Shown here: piece by piece, positions 37,382-46,460 of the stretch | Layout: the number at the start of each line of letters is the position of its first letter | Numbering within the stretch: position 1 is the first letter of the stretch | Origin: Pseudomonadota bacterium | GTDB taxonomy: Bacteria; Pseudomonadota; Gammaproteobacteria; Acidiferrobacterales; UBA6901 | Assembly (NCBI GenBank): GCA_021790335.1 | Contig: JAJYEE010000001.1 | Coordinates: forward strand, 155,873 to 219,872 | Reading direction: 5' to 3' | DNA: 64,000 nucleotides | The notes under the pieces: generated by a model | What the model was told of the DNA's origin: nothing | The model's database searches: none | Seen by the model: only the letters and a program-made list of their open reading frames with translations | Translations under genes and position numbers: made by a program

Positions 37382-38122
37382 CTAGATACGCCAGCCCAAC
37401 TTGACGCCGTAGGTGGTATCGTTTCCGGTCCTGTCGGCTTCGAGCACCATGTTGAGAACGACAAAATTGATGTCGGCGCCGATGAAATACTTGTTCAGCG
37501 AGAAGCGCTCGGCCTGGAGGCTGGAAATGCCGACCGGGGTGCTGTCCACCCACACCCGGCCAATGCCCGCATACGGCGTGATCATGGCAAAGCCCTTGGA
37601 GATCGACAAGTCAAGACCAGTGGTATGGAAGTCGAGCTGGTTCACATTCTGTAGCTTCGAATAGCTTGCACGCAAGCCGATTGCCGGCATCGTGATCCCG
37701 CCTTGCAGCAGAGCGTAGCGCAGCTCCGCTCCCCATAGTCTGATATTGCTGTCAGGAACCGCCGAGTAGAAGGCGCCGACATCGAAGCCGAGCGGCAGAC
37801 CTTTGAAGACGTGTATCTTGGGAATAACGAGCGAGTTCGACCCGTTTCCGTTTGTGGCGAGACGCCAAGCTGCTGTGTTCGCAATCTCGGTGTCGGTCAC
37901 CTCGATGCCGACGTCAAGACCGGTCAGCCCCAGCGGAGTTGTCGGAGTTAGTGGCTTGTAGCTCAGCGCGGAGCCGAGGTCCTCGGAAAGCAGTCGGAAA
38001 TCCGGCTGGGTGGCGGCACCGAGGTTGTTGATGTCGTTCGCAGCACGGCTCGCCGGAGCCAGGAAAAGCACGGCAGCAACAAACAGCGGGGCGACAAAAA
38101 CACAACGTATCCAGTGCCGCAT
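37382..38122 (-). CDS. Predicted outer-membrane beta-barrel protein
   Basis: 246 residues with a signal peptide (CVFVAPLFVAAVLFLAPASRA, cut near 27). The mature part alternates hydrophobic and polar residues in strand-like runs (FDVGAFYSAVPDSNIRLWGAEL, TGLDLSISKGFAMITPYAGI, in part) and ends YGVKLGWRI, consistent with a terminal barrel strand, although the last residue is Ile and not Phe. TTGAGGAG precedes the ATG. I do not recognise a named family. It lies beside a tiny membrane protein and could be coregulated. Confidence 0.75.
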   Translation of the reverse strand: MRHWIRCVFVAPLFVAAVLFLAPASRAANDINNLGAATQPDFRLLSEDLGSALSYKPLTPTTPLGLTGLDVGIEVTDTEIANTAAWRLATNGNGSNSLVIPKIHVFKGLPLGFDVGAFYSAVPDSNIRLWGAELRYALLQGGITMPAIGLRASYSKLQNVNQLDFHTTGLDLSISKGFAMITPYAGIGRVWVDSTPVGISSLQAERFSLNKYFIGADINFVVLNMVLEADRTGNDTTYGVKLGWRI

Positions 38123-38222
38123 TCGAGGCTCCTCAATAGGTTTGCGTTAGCGGTCACATTCCCGTCCGGGAAGCGCATTCGGCATGTGCCTTGCCTCTGC
38201 CCCGGGAACGCAGGTTGACTCA

Positions 38223-38417
38223 TTAGAGTATATAGACCCCAAGCAGCAACAGGCCATATCCGCCGATCAGCAGATCAACGGCAATGCGATTGAGCACATT
38301 GAGGGCTGGCCCGATATACGCCACGCGGCCGAGAGGAATGAAATGACCAACGAGACCCAGTATAAAAAGTAGCAGACAAATCAGCGCTGTGTTTCTCGAT
38401 GGTGCACCGGCCTTCAC
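38223..38417 (-). CDS. Small two-helix membrane protein
   Basis: 64 residues starting at GTG, with GGAGGG exactly seven bases upstream, which strongly supports translation. Two hydrophobic segments (about 10-25 and 45-63, DLLIGGYGLLLLGVYIL) flank a short polar loop. There is no recognisable family. It lies 100 bp upstream of the outer-membrane protein gene on the same strand, so the two may share a transcript. Confidence 0.65.
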   Translation of the reverse strand: MKAGAPSRNTALICLLLFILGLVGHFIPLGRVAYIGPALNVLNRIAVDLLIGGYGLLLLGVYIL

Positions 38418-38675
38418 TTTGGAACCCTCCTTTTATGCCCCTGGCGTCGGCTGCCGAAGGAATCGTGACAAAATTGATGTGCGTTGGCTGGCTGAATGTC
38501 CGCGAGCCCCGTAGCACCCGGCGGGATGGACGCCCGGGGTGCAGCCCGAACTGCCACCACCGCCACGTTAAACCGTTGTAATGGCGGGGTGTGTGCCCGC
38601 AGTGAGGCACATGCCTACGCGCAGCCCCTTGCCGCGATCTGGGCGCTGAAGCCCTTGATATGCAAGGACGATCGA

Positions 38676-40067
38676 TCATCGTTGCGGCGGAAAGATCTTG
38701 CCGGGATTGAGAATGCCCTTGGGGTCGAACTGGCTCTTGATGCGACGCATCAGACCCAAGGTGACCGGATCTATGGCGCGATCGATATAATCGCGCTTCT
38801 CCCGACCGATACCGTGCTCTCCAGACAGTGTGCCGCCCAGAGCGAGTACCAGATCGAACACCGCACTCACAGCCGGGCGTGCGCTTTGTTCCTGGCGCGG
38901 GTCCTGGGAGTCGTATAGCAGGTTAACGTGAATATTGCCGTTTCCGGCATGGCCGAAATTGACGACCGGGATGCCATAGCGTCTGCTCAGGTCGCCGAGT
39001 CCGGCGATCAGATCTGCTATACGTGAAACCGGAACTACAACGTCTTCATTGAGCTTGTTCGGAGCGATAGTCCGCAGGGCCGGAGACAATGCCTTGCGCG
39101 CAGCCCACAGCTCCTTGACCTCCTCTGCAGAGCAGGCAACTTTCGTTTCCAGCAAGCCGGCACCGCTCAGGGCGGCAGTGACCGCCAGCAGCATGGCGTC
39201 CATGCCAGATTCCGGCCCATCCACTTCAATCATCAGCAACGCCCCCGCGCCGTGCGGCAGCTCAACGCGTGAATGGCTGCGGATGATATCGATGGCCGCG
39301 CCATCCATCATTTCCAGGGCGCACGGGGTGACCGGCTGGGCCATGATGCGCGCTACGGCCGCCGCTGCGTCCCCGACCTGGGCGTAGGCAGCCTGTAGTG
39401 TGCGCTTACTTTCGGGAAGAGGCACGAGTCTTAGAACAGCTTCGGTAATCACGGCCAATGTGCCTTCGGAGCCTATAAGCAGTCGGGTCAGATCGTAACC
39501 CACGGCGCCCTTTGTGGTGTAGGTGCCGGTGCGGATCTCCTCGCCGCCGCCGGTGACGGCACGCAGCGCCAGGACGTTTTCTCGGGTCGCGCCATATTTT
39601 ACGGCGCGCGGGCCGCCCGCGTTCAGAGCAAGATTGCCGCCGATGGTGCAGAAAGCCGCGCTCGTAGGATCCGGGGGCCAGAAGAATCCGCCTGCCCGCG
39701 CCGCATCCTGAGCTGCCTGGTTGGTCACGCCGGGCTCGGCGGTCAACGCCCGGTTCACCGTGTCGACACTGGTTATCCGGTTCATGCGCTCAAGCGACAG
39801 CACCACCCCGGCACACACCGGTACGGATCCGCCACTGGTACCCGTGCCGCGGCCTCGCGTGGTCAGCGGAACCGAATGATCACAGCATAGCCGCACGATG
39901 CTCGCGACCTCGGCATGCGTTGTGGCAAACACGACTGCATCCGGAGCGGTGTGTTTGCGCGAGTTGTCGTATCCGTATACCCATCTGTCGGCAGGATCGG
40001 TAAGCACATTCCGCCCTTCAACGAGCGATCGCAGTGCCTGCACGAATTGGGAGGAAAGATCACCCAT
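38676..40067 (-). CDS. FAD-linked oxidase, GlcD / D-lactate dehydrogenase type
   Basis: 463-residue flavoprotein. The FAD-binding PCMH domain has VPLTTRGRGTGTSGGSVPV, CTIGGNLALNAGGPRAVKYG and DLTRLLIGSEGTLAVITEA. The C-terminal oxidase domain has NEDVVVPVSRI, VNFGHAGNGNIHVNLLYD and GTLSGEHGIGREK, the GlcD/D-LDH signature. It oxidises a D-2-hydroxy acid, probably glycolate or D-lactate. The iron-sulfur subunits glcE and glcF are not adjacent, so it may be a single-subunit D-lactate dehydrogenase; the exact substrate is open. Confidence 0.88.
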   Translation of the reverse strand: MGDLSSQFVQALRSLVEGRNVLTDPADRWVYGYDNSRKHTAPDAVVFATTHAEVASIVRLCCDHSVPLTTRGRGTGTSGGSVPVCAGVVLSLERMNRITSVDTVNRALTAEPGVTNQAAQDAARAGGFFWPPDPTSAAFCTIGGNLALNAGGPRAVKYGATRENVLALRAVTGGGEEIRTGTYTTKGAVGYDLTRLLIGSEGTLAVITEAVLRLVPLPESKRTLQAAYAQVGDAAAAVARIMAQPVTPCALEMMDGAAIDIIRSHSRVELPHGAGALLMIEVDGPESGMDAMLLAVTAALSGAGLLETKVACSAEEVKELWAARKALSPALRTIAPNKLNEDVVVPVSRIADLIAGLGDLSRRYGIPVVNFGHAGNGNIHVNLLYDSQDPRQEQSARPAVSAVFDLVLALGGTLSGEHGIGREKRDYIDRAIDPVTLGLMRRIKSQFDPKGILNPGKIFPPQR

Positions 40068-40121
40068 CGACCGGTTCCAGAATGCCTTGAGCGCGGCGCT
40101 GGCATGCGCCGTCCCGCAGTT

Positions 40122-40730
40122 TCAGTTGACGTATTCGAACAGCTCGACCACGCGTGCAACCCCGCGCACGTTCGCGGCCGCATTGGTGGCGAGCTGGCCT
40201 TCCTGCTGCGTTACCAGGCCCATCAGATAAACGCTGGAATCAGACGTGACTACCTTGACGCGCGTTGGATCGAGTCCCTTGGTGGCGAGGAACCGGGCTT
40301 TGACCTCCGTGGTTATCCACGTGTCATGGGCGCGATCGGCAAGCGTGCTCGGCGGTGCGATCTCAATCTCGTTAACAATGCGCCGGATGCTCGGTATGGT
40401 CCTAATTTTTGCGAGAACTTGGTCGCGCAGATCCGAGGTGGGGGCCTGTCCGGTCAGCAGTACGATGCCGTTTACGGACGTCACGCTGATGTGCACGTGG
40501 TCCTTGAATTGCGGCTCGGTGTCCAGGATACCGGCGGCCTTGAGTTCGACCGTCGTGTCATTGACCATGGAGCCTAGCGTGCGCCGGTCGTGCACGACCG
40601 CGGCGCCGGCAGCCGCGCCTGCGACGATCACAGGCGCACATCCCTGCAGAATGCCTGCGAGCATAATTGTCGCGAGGATGCACCGTGCGACTGATAAAGC
40701 ACGTATCGCCGGCGAACGGGTGCGGGTCAT
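40122..40730 (-). CDS. dolP: BON-domain outer-membrane lipoprotein (DolP/YraP-like)
   Basis: 202-residue lipoprotein with lipobox GILQGC, lipidated Cys31. Two BON domains follow, about 52-118 (HISVTSVNGIVLLTGQAPT) and 130-202 (VKVVTSDSSVYLMGLVTQQE). DolP binds phospholipid at division sites and supports BAM and amidase activation in E. coli. It sits 8 bp after diaA in the conserved lpoA-(yraN)-diaA-dolP order. Confidence 0.92.
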   Translation of the reverse strand: MTRTRSPAIRALSVARCILATIMLAGILQGCAPVIVAGAAAGAAVVHDRRTLGSMVNDTTVELKAAGILDTEPQFKDHVHISVTSVNGIVLLTGQAPTSDLRDQVLAKIRTIPSIRRIVNEIEIAPPSTLADRAHDTWITTEVKARFLATKGLDPTRVKVVTSDSSVYLMGLVTQQEGQLATNAAANVRGVARVVELFEYVN

Positions 40731-40738
40731 AATCGAGC

Positions 40739-41392
40739 CTACTCCTGTCCCAGAAGCTGATAGTCTATCAGTTCGCTCAGACAGTGAACCACCAGGATGT
40801 GTACTTCCCGGATTCGCGCGGTCGACTCACCGGCGACACATATGTCCACGTCTCCGTTCGCGAGTGCGGCTGCCAGCTCACCGCCGTCGCGCCCATTCAA
40901 GGTGATGCAATGCATGTCACGAGAATGTGCCGCCTCGACGGCGCGCGCGAGATTCGGAGAGTTTCCGGTGGTCGAAAACACCACAAGAACATCCCCGGCA
41001 TGTCCAAGGGCCATGACCTGACGTGCGAATACGTCGGCAAATCCGTGATCGTTGGCGATCGCTGTCACCGTGGCCATGTCGGCGGTAAGCGCAATTGCCG
41101 GCAGGCCCGGTCGTTCGTGCGTGTAGCGGTTTAGAAGATGCGAGGAAAAGAGCTGGGCGCAGCTAGCAGAACCGCCATTTCCGCAGAGCAGGATTTTGTG
41201 CCCCGATATCAGCGTCCGGACCATCATCGCTGCTGCCGCGACGATCAGCGGAGTGAGGGGCTCGAGGCAGCGCTCCACGATTTCGGCATGATGCGTGATT
41301 GCAGTACGTACGTGGCTCCCAAGATCATCGTCGGTGGCCGCGTTGCTCCTAGTCTGCCCGGTGGCGATGATGTTTTTGCGGATTTGTTTCAT
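40739..41392 (-). CDS. diaA: SIS-domain DnaA-initiator-associating protein DiaA
   Basis: 217-residue SIS protein. ILLCGNGGSASCAQLF and STTGNSPNLARAVEAA bind a phosphosugar-like ligand. The zinc ligands of phosphoheptose isomerase GmhA (AQHF...E) are replaced (AQLFSSHLLNR), and the ERPGLPAIAL and TAIANDHGF regions match DiaA, which binds DnaA in E. coli. An unusually long N-terminus (about 1-25) precedes the first helix, and no good Shine-Dalgarno sequence is seen, so the start is uncertain. It lies 97 bp after lpoA with no yraN between. Confidence 0.87.
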   Translation of the reverse strand: MKQIRKNIIATGQTRSNAATDDDLGSHVRTAITHHAEIVERCLEPLTPLIVAAAAMMVRTLISGHKILLCGNGGSASCAQLFSSHLLNRYTHERPGLPAIALTADMATVTAIANDHGFADVFARQVMALGHAGDVLVVFSTTGNSPNLARAVEAAHSRDMHCITLNGRDGGELAAALANGDVDICVAGESTARIREVHILVVHCLSELIDYQLLGQE

Positions 41393-41489
41393 GGAGGTGT
41401 TTCAGCAGGAAGGTCCGCAAATTCGGCTGCAGCGGCCGATTTGCGGGCCCGCGGGACATGCCGGTTTTGCAGAGGCCCAGACCATGCTT

Positions 41490-43439
41490 TCAATGCGCCG
41501 GAATGGATGGCGAGTCGATTCCAGCGCCATCATCCAGGGCGAACTGGCCCTTGTAATTTAAGAATGTGTCAAGAAGCTGAGGAACTCCGTGCTGGAACTG
41601 TGCCCAGAGCAACTGCCGGCGGATGCGTCCGTGTGGTCCAATGCTCAGGCTGCTGGTTACACCATCGAAGTGCACGCCCTGCTCCGAGCTAAGGCGGTTC
41701 AGCTGCGGAATAATCGCATAGGAGTCGATGCCGAGCGCGTAGAGCCTATCGAGGGCAGTGTGTGCGTATTTCCAGTCGCCGTGCTGCAACTCGGTACGCA
41801 GTGCCTTGATGCTGCCATCATGGATCAGCATCCACGGCATATCGCCGAACATGATTCCGTCGAGATCGGTATCGCGCATGGGATCTGTCTTGCCGGTGAA
41901 TATATGCGAAGTCGCATATACCGGAATCTGCATCGCACGATAATAATTGAGCTGGGGCTTGATCAGGCGGCCGTTCTGGGCATCGGCTTCGAGGAAAATC
42001 ATGTCGATATCCTTGCGCGGCCTGGGATCGAATTTCAGCTTTATTTTCAGCAGTTTTTTCAGCCGTTCGTCGCGCTCATCGCTCTGGGTGATATTGAGCA
42101 GCTGCTTTACCGGCTGCGAGTAATCGCCGACGCCGGGCTGATAGGCCACCGACGTCAATACGATGCCGCCGAGCCGCTGCCAGGTGTCGCTGAAGCCATT
42201 TGCTATGCGCAGTCCCCAGGCGGTGTCGGGGTACAGAATGGCCGCACGCCTATGGCCATCAAGATAGGCGCGCTCCGCCACCTGCTTGGCCTCCTGCTCC
42301 AGTGACAGGCCGAACTGGAATACCTGTTTCGAGGGGTCGATCTTCTGGTTCGTGCGGCTCAGCAGCAGTGTCGGCACCCGCAGATCATCGGCCTTGACCA
42401 GCTGACTGACAGCGTCATGTCCGAGAGGACCGACCACGAACTGGGCTCCGTTTGCCACAGCGGCATCGTAGTATTTCGTTATCTGCGTGGGGTCCGGGCC
42501 GGTATCGTAGACCATGATCGTCGGTTTGTCGGGGTCGGTGTTGGCTGCGTCCATGGCCATGAAACCATCCCGAACGGCTCCTGCCTGTGTCGAGAACCCC
42601 GAGGTCAGGGGCAGGAGCAGTGCGATTCTGTTGATGCGTCCGATGATGCCGGGCACCGGGCTCACCAGCGTCCTGATGAAACTGTTGGTCGCAGGATGGT
42701 TGGGGTGAGATTTTCGCCAGGCGCTGACAGCCAAGGCGAGCTCATTGGGGTCGCCGGAGGTATCGGAGACGGCGATCGCGAGCTGCAGCCAGCCGATGAG
42801 CACGGGATTGCGTGCGCTCCCCAGCGCACGTTTCAGATCGGTGCGACTGAGGTTCTGCAGAATGTGCCAAAGCTGCAGCTGGTTTTCAGTAATCTTCTTG
42901 CCGCTAACGATGAATCGTTCGCGCGCGATAAGGTCGTCGACTGCATTAATCGGGCGATTGACCTTGATCTCCGCCCCTGCGCGGGCCTGGAGGATTTCCG
43001 CCTGCAGCGAGGGGTTGAGATTGTGCATCCGGGCTGCCTGATCGAGCAGCGAAATGGAGTGCCGGGGGCGCCCTTCGAGAGAGGCGATGCGTGCCTCCAG
43101 AATACGCTTGCGTGCAAGGAACGAAGGTGCAAGTCCTGTCGTATCCACGGAACGAATCTGGGCGCGCGCCTCGCGCACTTGCGCCGCTTTGACGAGCGCA
43201 CCCACCGCCCTCAGCTGGAAACGCTGCCGCTCGGGCGGGGCCGCGATCTGCGCAATTCGCTGGTAGTCATGTGCGGCAATGACATATTCACCGGCCCGCT
43301 CCGCGCGTTCCGCGTCTTTTGCGGTCAGTTGCGGCGCCAAGGGCTGCGGCAGCCCGGGGGTTTGGCACCCCTGAAGGGCCAGAAAGCCGGCAAGAACGAA
43401 CAATACTGCCCGGACACGGGCGGTGAAAATCGGTTTCAT
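41490..43439 (-). CDS. lpoA: Outer-membrane lipoprotein LpoA, PBP1A activator
   Basis: 649-residue lipoprotein. The signal peptide ends in the lipobox LALQGC (lipidated Cys25). The N-terminal helical TPR-like part (about 40-290) is followed by a periplasmic-binding-protein fold starting RIALLLPLTSGFSTQAGAVRDG (about 290), with MVYDTG, VVGPLGHDAVSQLV and FLEADAQNGRLIKPQL. LpoA stimulates penicillin-binding protein 1A. The start MKPIFTARV is preferred over an upstream ATG at 43490, which would overlap rsmI. Divergent from rsmI. Confidence 0.93.
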   Translation of the reverse strand: MKPIFTARVRAVLFVLAGFLALQGCQTPGLPQPLAPQLTAKDAERAERAGEYVIAAHDYQRIAQIAAPPERQRFQLRAVGALVKAAQVREARAQIRSVDTTGLAPSFLARKRILEARIASLEGRPRHSISLLDQAARMHNLNPSLQAEILQARAGAEIKVNRPINAVDDLIARERFIVSGKKITENQLQLWHILQNLSRTDLKRALGSARNPVLIGWLQLAIAVSDTSGDPNELALAVSAWRKSHPNHPATNSFIRTLVSPVPGIIGRINRIALLLPLTSGFSTQAGAVRDGFMAMDAANTDPDKPTIMVYDTGPDPTQITKYYDAAVANGAQFVVGPLGHDAVSQLVKADDLRVPTLLLSRTNQKIDPSKQVFQFGLSLEQEAKQVAERAYLDGHRRAAILYPDTAWGLRIANGFSDTWQRLGGIVLTSVAYQPGVGDYSQPVKQLLNITQSDERDERLKKLLKIKLKFDPRPRKDIDMIFLEADAQNGRLIKPQLNYYRAMQIPVYATSHIFTGKTDPMRDTDLDGIMFGDMPWMLIHDGSIKALRTELQHGDWKYAHTALDRLYALGIDSYAIIPQLNRLSSEQGVHFDGVTSSLSIGPHGRIRRQLLWAQFQHGVPQLLDTFLNYKGQFALDDGAGIDSPSIPAH

Positions 43440-43490
43440 TAGGGGATGTCGTATAAAATGTGGCGACAGTATCTTAAAGTGGAGGCGCAT

Positions 43491-44369
43491 GTGTCAAACA
43501 AGCCCGGTGCCTTGTATGTGGTGGCAACACCCATCGGAAATCTGGAGGACATGTCGCCGCGCGCAGTCCGGGTGCTGTCGCAGGCGGACCTGATTGCCGC
43601 CGAGGATACCCGCCACAGCGCCACGCTGCTGCGGCACTTTGGGATCGATCGGCCGGTCGTCGCAGTCCACGAACACAATGAACGGATGAAAACGCATGAG
43701 TTGATTCGCAAACTGAGCGCGGGTCAAAGCATCGCACTGATCAGTGATGCCGGCACGCCCCTGATCAGCGATCCCGGGTTCAATCTAGTGCGTGCCGCGC
43801 TAGCCGGGGGAATTTCGGTTGTCCCAATACCGGGTCCTTGCGCTGCGATTGCAGCGTTGTCGGCATCTGGTCTTCCGTCAGACCGTTTTGTTTTCGAGGG
43901 GTTCCCGCCGGCAAAGGCCGCAGCACGACGGGCGAAATTCGAGGATCTTCGTACCGAACCCCGTACCCTGATCTTTTACGAGTCTGCACACCGCATTGCC
44001 GAATGTCTCGACGATCTGGCGGCTGTTTTCGGGCATGATCGGGCCGGCGTGCTAGCGCGCGAGCTTACCAAGCAGTTCGAGACCGTGCGCAGTGCCGCAC
44101 TCGGGGAATTAAGCGACTGGGTGCGGAGCGATGCAAATCAACAGCGCGGCGAAATGGTGGTATTGGTTCATGGGCTGCCGCGGGACGCAGGTCAGCAGAT
44201 CGATGCCCATGCAGACAGGGTCATGCGTGTTCTGCTGGCAGCACTCCCGCTCAAGCAGGCGGCAGCGTTAGCGGCGGAGATTACCGGCGTGAAGAAAAAT
44301 CTCCTCTACGCCCACGGGCTGGGTCTGGCCCGCTCTGCGGACTCCGGGTCTGCGAGCCACGACAAATAG
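43491..44369 (+). CDS. rsmI: 16S rRNA 2'-O-ribose C1402 methyltransferase
   Basis: 292-residue tetrapyrrole-methylase-fold enzyme that modifies C1402 of 16S rRNA together with RsmH, also encoded here. ALYVVATPIGNLEDMSPRAV, AAEDTRHSATLL, LISDAGTPLISDPGF and the VVPIPGPCAAIAALSASGLP region are all characteristic. I chose the GTG at 43491, which has GGAGG five bases upstream; a longer frame from 43446 adds 15 unconserved residues. Divergent from lpoA, the conserved arrangement. Confidence 0.95.
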   Translation: MSNKPGALYVVATPIGNLEDMSPRAVRVLSQADLIAAEDTRHSATLLRHFGIDRPVVAVHEHNERMKTHELIRKLSAGQSIALISDAGTPLISDPGFNLVRAALAGGISVVPIPGPCAAIAALSASGLPSDRFVFEGFPPAKAAARRAKFEDLRTEPRTLIFYESAHRIAECLDDLAAVFGHDRAGVLARELTKQFETVRSAALGELSDWVRSDANQQRGEMVVLVHGLPRDAGQQIDAHADRVMRVLLAALPLKQAAALAAEITGVKKNLLYAHGLGLARSADSGSASHDK

Positions 44370-44408
44370 ATCAGGCAACCAGTCCGGACTTTACGGCAGC
44401 GATCGGCG

Positions 44409-44414
44409 TATAAT
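44409..44414 (+). promoter_or_regulatory. -10 element of the rnpB promoter
   Basis: TATAAT lies 8 bases before the RNase P RNA 5' end, the right distance for a transcription start at 44422. No good -35 hexamer is visible at 16-18 bp. Confidence 0.6.
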
Positions 44415-44421
44415 AACCCGC

Positions 44422-44775
44422 GGAGTCGGCCAGGCAGCCGCCGCGCCCTGCGCGGAGGAAAGTCCGGGCTCCACAGGACGGGGTGCCAGGTAACGCCTGG
44501 GAGGCGCAAGCCTACGGAAAGTGCCACAGAAAATATACCGCCTAAGCGACGCCGGCATGTCCGGTGCCGCCGGTAAGGGTGAAATGGTGCGGTAAGAGCG
44601 CACCGCGCGGGTGGCAACACCCGTGGCAGGGAAAACCCCACCCGGAGCAAGACCAAATAGGGGAACTATGGTGTGGTCCGCACCGTTCCCGGGTAGGTTG
44701 CTTGAGGCACGTGGTGACGCGTGTCCTAGAGGAATGGCTGTCCACGACAGAACCCGGCTTATCGGCCGGCTCCAC
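44422..44775 (+). ncRNA. rnpB: RNase P RNA, bacterial class A
   Basis: About 354 nt. Universal segments occur in order: GAGGAAAGTCCGGGCTCC near the 5' end, ACAGAAAATATACCGCC, GGGTGAAATGGTGCGGTAAG, and GACAGAACCCGGCTTATCGG near the 3' end. The ends pair as stem P1: GGAGTCGGCC (44422-44431) with GGCCGGCTCC (44764-44773), allowing one mismatch. It is the catalytic RNA that matures tRNA 5' ends. It follows rsmI by about 50 bp, and a T run (44776-44780) follows the 3' stem and may terminate transcription. Confidence 0.96.
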
Positions 44776-44964
44776 TTTTTACATTAAGTTCGCTATCTAA
44801 TTTTTTGTATTTCTAGCTTTTTATATCCAACCTTTCGATCTACTTATGCCTGCCTACCAGTGGGAAATCACCATTGGCAGGCCGTTTGTCACCGATTGAT
44901 GGGGCTCAATTCCGTAACATATTGTCGCCAAAAGGAGAAATTCGTCATCCGGCACGCTTTTTTC

Positions 44965-44994
44965 TTGACACTGGTTCCCGGCTCTCTCTATAGT
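44965..44994 (+). promoter_or_regulatory. Sigma-70 promoter of the mraZ division cluster
   Basis: TTGACA (44965-44970, perfect) and TATAGT (44989-44994, five of six) are 18 bp apart, 68 bp before mraZ. Transcription would begin near 45001, at the edge of the MraZ repeats. The preceding interval from 44781 holds no gene. Confidence 0.8.
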
Positions 44995-45005
44995 GAGTGT
45001 GAATT

Positions 45006-45035
45006 TGTGGGAAAATGTGGATAATTGTGGATCAA
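45006..45035 (+). promoter_or_regulatory. MraZ operator: three 10-bp-spaced repeats
   Basis: TGTGG occurs at 45006-45010, 45016-45020 and 45026-45030 at exact 10-bp spacing, each followed by G/A-rich bases. MraZ is known in E. coli to bind three TGGGN-type repeats at five-base gaps just downstream of the dcw promoter; position, spacing and core agree. MraZ would therefore repress its own operon. Confidence 0.75.
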
Positions 45036-45062
45036 GATAGGTGAGCACGGGAAAGTCTACGA

Positions 45063-45515
45063 ATGCTGCGCGGTCTCAACGAACTTAATCTCGACAGCAA
45101 GGGCAGGTTGGCAATTCCAACCCGCTATCGTGACACGCTTGATCGCCACTGTGAGGGACGCATGGTGGTGACAGTTGACCGCGACCGTTGCCTGCTGCTC
45201 TATCCGCTGCCTGATTGGGAAGAGATCGAGCGCAAGCTGGTGAAACTGCCGAGTTACAACGAACCGGCGCGCCGGCTGCAGAGGCTGCTGATCGGTCACG
45301 CAACCGAATGCGAGCTGGACGGCAGTGGCCGGATACTGCTGCCGCCGCCGCTGCGGGAATTTGCCAGCCTCGAAAAAACTGTCGTAATGATCGGACAGGG
45401 AAACAAGTTCGAAATCTGGGATGCGGCGGCCTGGAATATGCAACGGGCCGACTGGCTGGCGGCCGGGGCTGGGAACGATGCCATGCCGCCGGAACTCGAA
45501 TCGCTGTCTCTCTAG
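45063..45515 (+). CDS. mraZ: Transcriptional regulator MraZ
   Basis: 150-residue AbrB-like double-domain regulator, first gene of the division and cell-wall cluster. Two SpoVT/AbrB repeats are visible: LNLDSKGRLAIPTRYRD (about 8-24) and CELDGSGRILLPPPLRE (about 83-99), each with the DNA-binding D/E-x-K/S-GR-hydrophobic-P signature. It autoregulates the cluster through repeats found just upstream. rsmH begins immediately after its stop. Confidence 0.96.
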   Translation: MLRGLNELNLDSKGRLAIPTRYRDTLDRHCEGRMVVTVDRDRCLLLYPLPDWEEIERKLVKLPSYNEPARRLQRLLIGHATECELDGSGRILLPPPLREFASLEKTVVMIGQGNKFEIWDAAAWNMQRADWLAAGAGNDAMPPELESLSL

Positions 45516-46460
45516 GTGGGAGAGGTGGATGAACAGTCTCATCACCCGGTCTTGCTCGAAGAGGCGCTGGCGGCACTCGAGCTGCGGTCCGAGGGAATCT
45601 ACGTCGATGGCACTTTTGGCCGCGGCGGCCATGCGCGAGGGATACTGGAGCGGCTGGGTCCGCTGGGTCGCTTGCTGGCGCTAGATCGCGATCCGGAGGC
45701 GGTGGAGGCGGCTCGCATGATGTTTGCGGGCGACACGCGTTTTGAGGTCGTACGGGGGCAGTGCTCGATGATGGGGCAAGCGATTGCTGATCGCGGCTGG
45801 ACTGGGGAGGTTAGCGGCGTCCTGCTGGATCTCGGGGTATCGTCACCACAGCTGGACGATCCGTGCCGTGGGTTCAGTTTCCGTCATGACGGGCCGCTCG
45901 ATATGCGCATGGATCCTGACAGCGGATTCTCGGCCGCGCAGTGGCTCAATAGCGCGCCAGAATCGGAAATATCACGGGTGATTCGCGACCTCGGGGAAGA
46001 GCGTTTTGCCCGCCGCATCGCGCGTGCTATTTGCGCGGAACGCGTTCGTCAGCCGATTGCCACCACTGGGCGCCTGGCGCAGATCGTCGCTGGCGTGGTA
46101 CCGACGCGTGAGCCTGGACAGGATCCTGCGACGCGCACTTTTCAGGCGATCCGTCTGCACATCAACCGTGAACTCGAAGAGCTGCGTGCAGCATTGCCGC
46201 AGGCCGTTCAGGTCCTGGCGCCGGGCGGGCGCCTGGTGGTCATCAGCTTCCATTCGCTTGAAGATCGAATCGTCAAAAACTTCGTGCGCACCGAGGCCCG
46301 CGGTGATCGCTTTCCCCCGGATTTGCCGGTGCCGGCGGCAATGCTCAGTCCACGATTGCGCGCCGTGGGCAAGCCGATTCGGCCGGGCGACGAAGAGCTG
46401 AGACGAAACCCGCGCGCACGCAGTGCCGTGATGCGCGTCGCCGAGATGCTCCATGGATAA
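45516..46460 (+). CDS. rsmH: 16S rRNA N4-cytosine C1402 methyltransferase
   Basis: 314-residue SAM-dependent enzyme modifying the same nucleotide as Rsm[30 protein letters not shown] (SAM loop), [29 protein letters not shown] and [15 protein letters not shown] are the family motifs in order. GTG start directly after the mraZ stop. Normal length. Confidence 0.96.
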   Translation: MGEVDEQSHHPVLLEEALAALELRSEGIYVDGTFGRGGHARGILERLGPLGRLLALDRDPEAVEAARMMFAGDTRFEVVRGQCSMMGQAIADRGWTGEVSGVLLDLGVSSPQLDDPCRGFSFRHDGPLDMRMDPDSGFSAAQWLNSAPESEISRVIRDLGEERFARRIARAICAERVRQPIATTGRLAQIVAGVVPTREPGQDPATRTFQAIRLHINRELEELRAALPQAVQVLAPGGRLVVISFHSLEDRIVKNFVRTEARGDRFPPDLPVPAAMLSPRLRAVGKPIRPGDEELRRNPRARSAVMRVAEMLHG

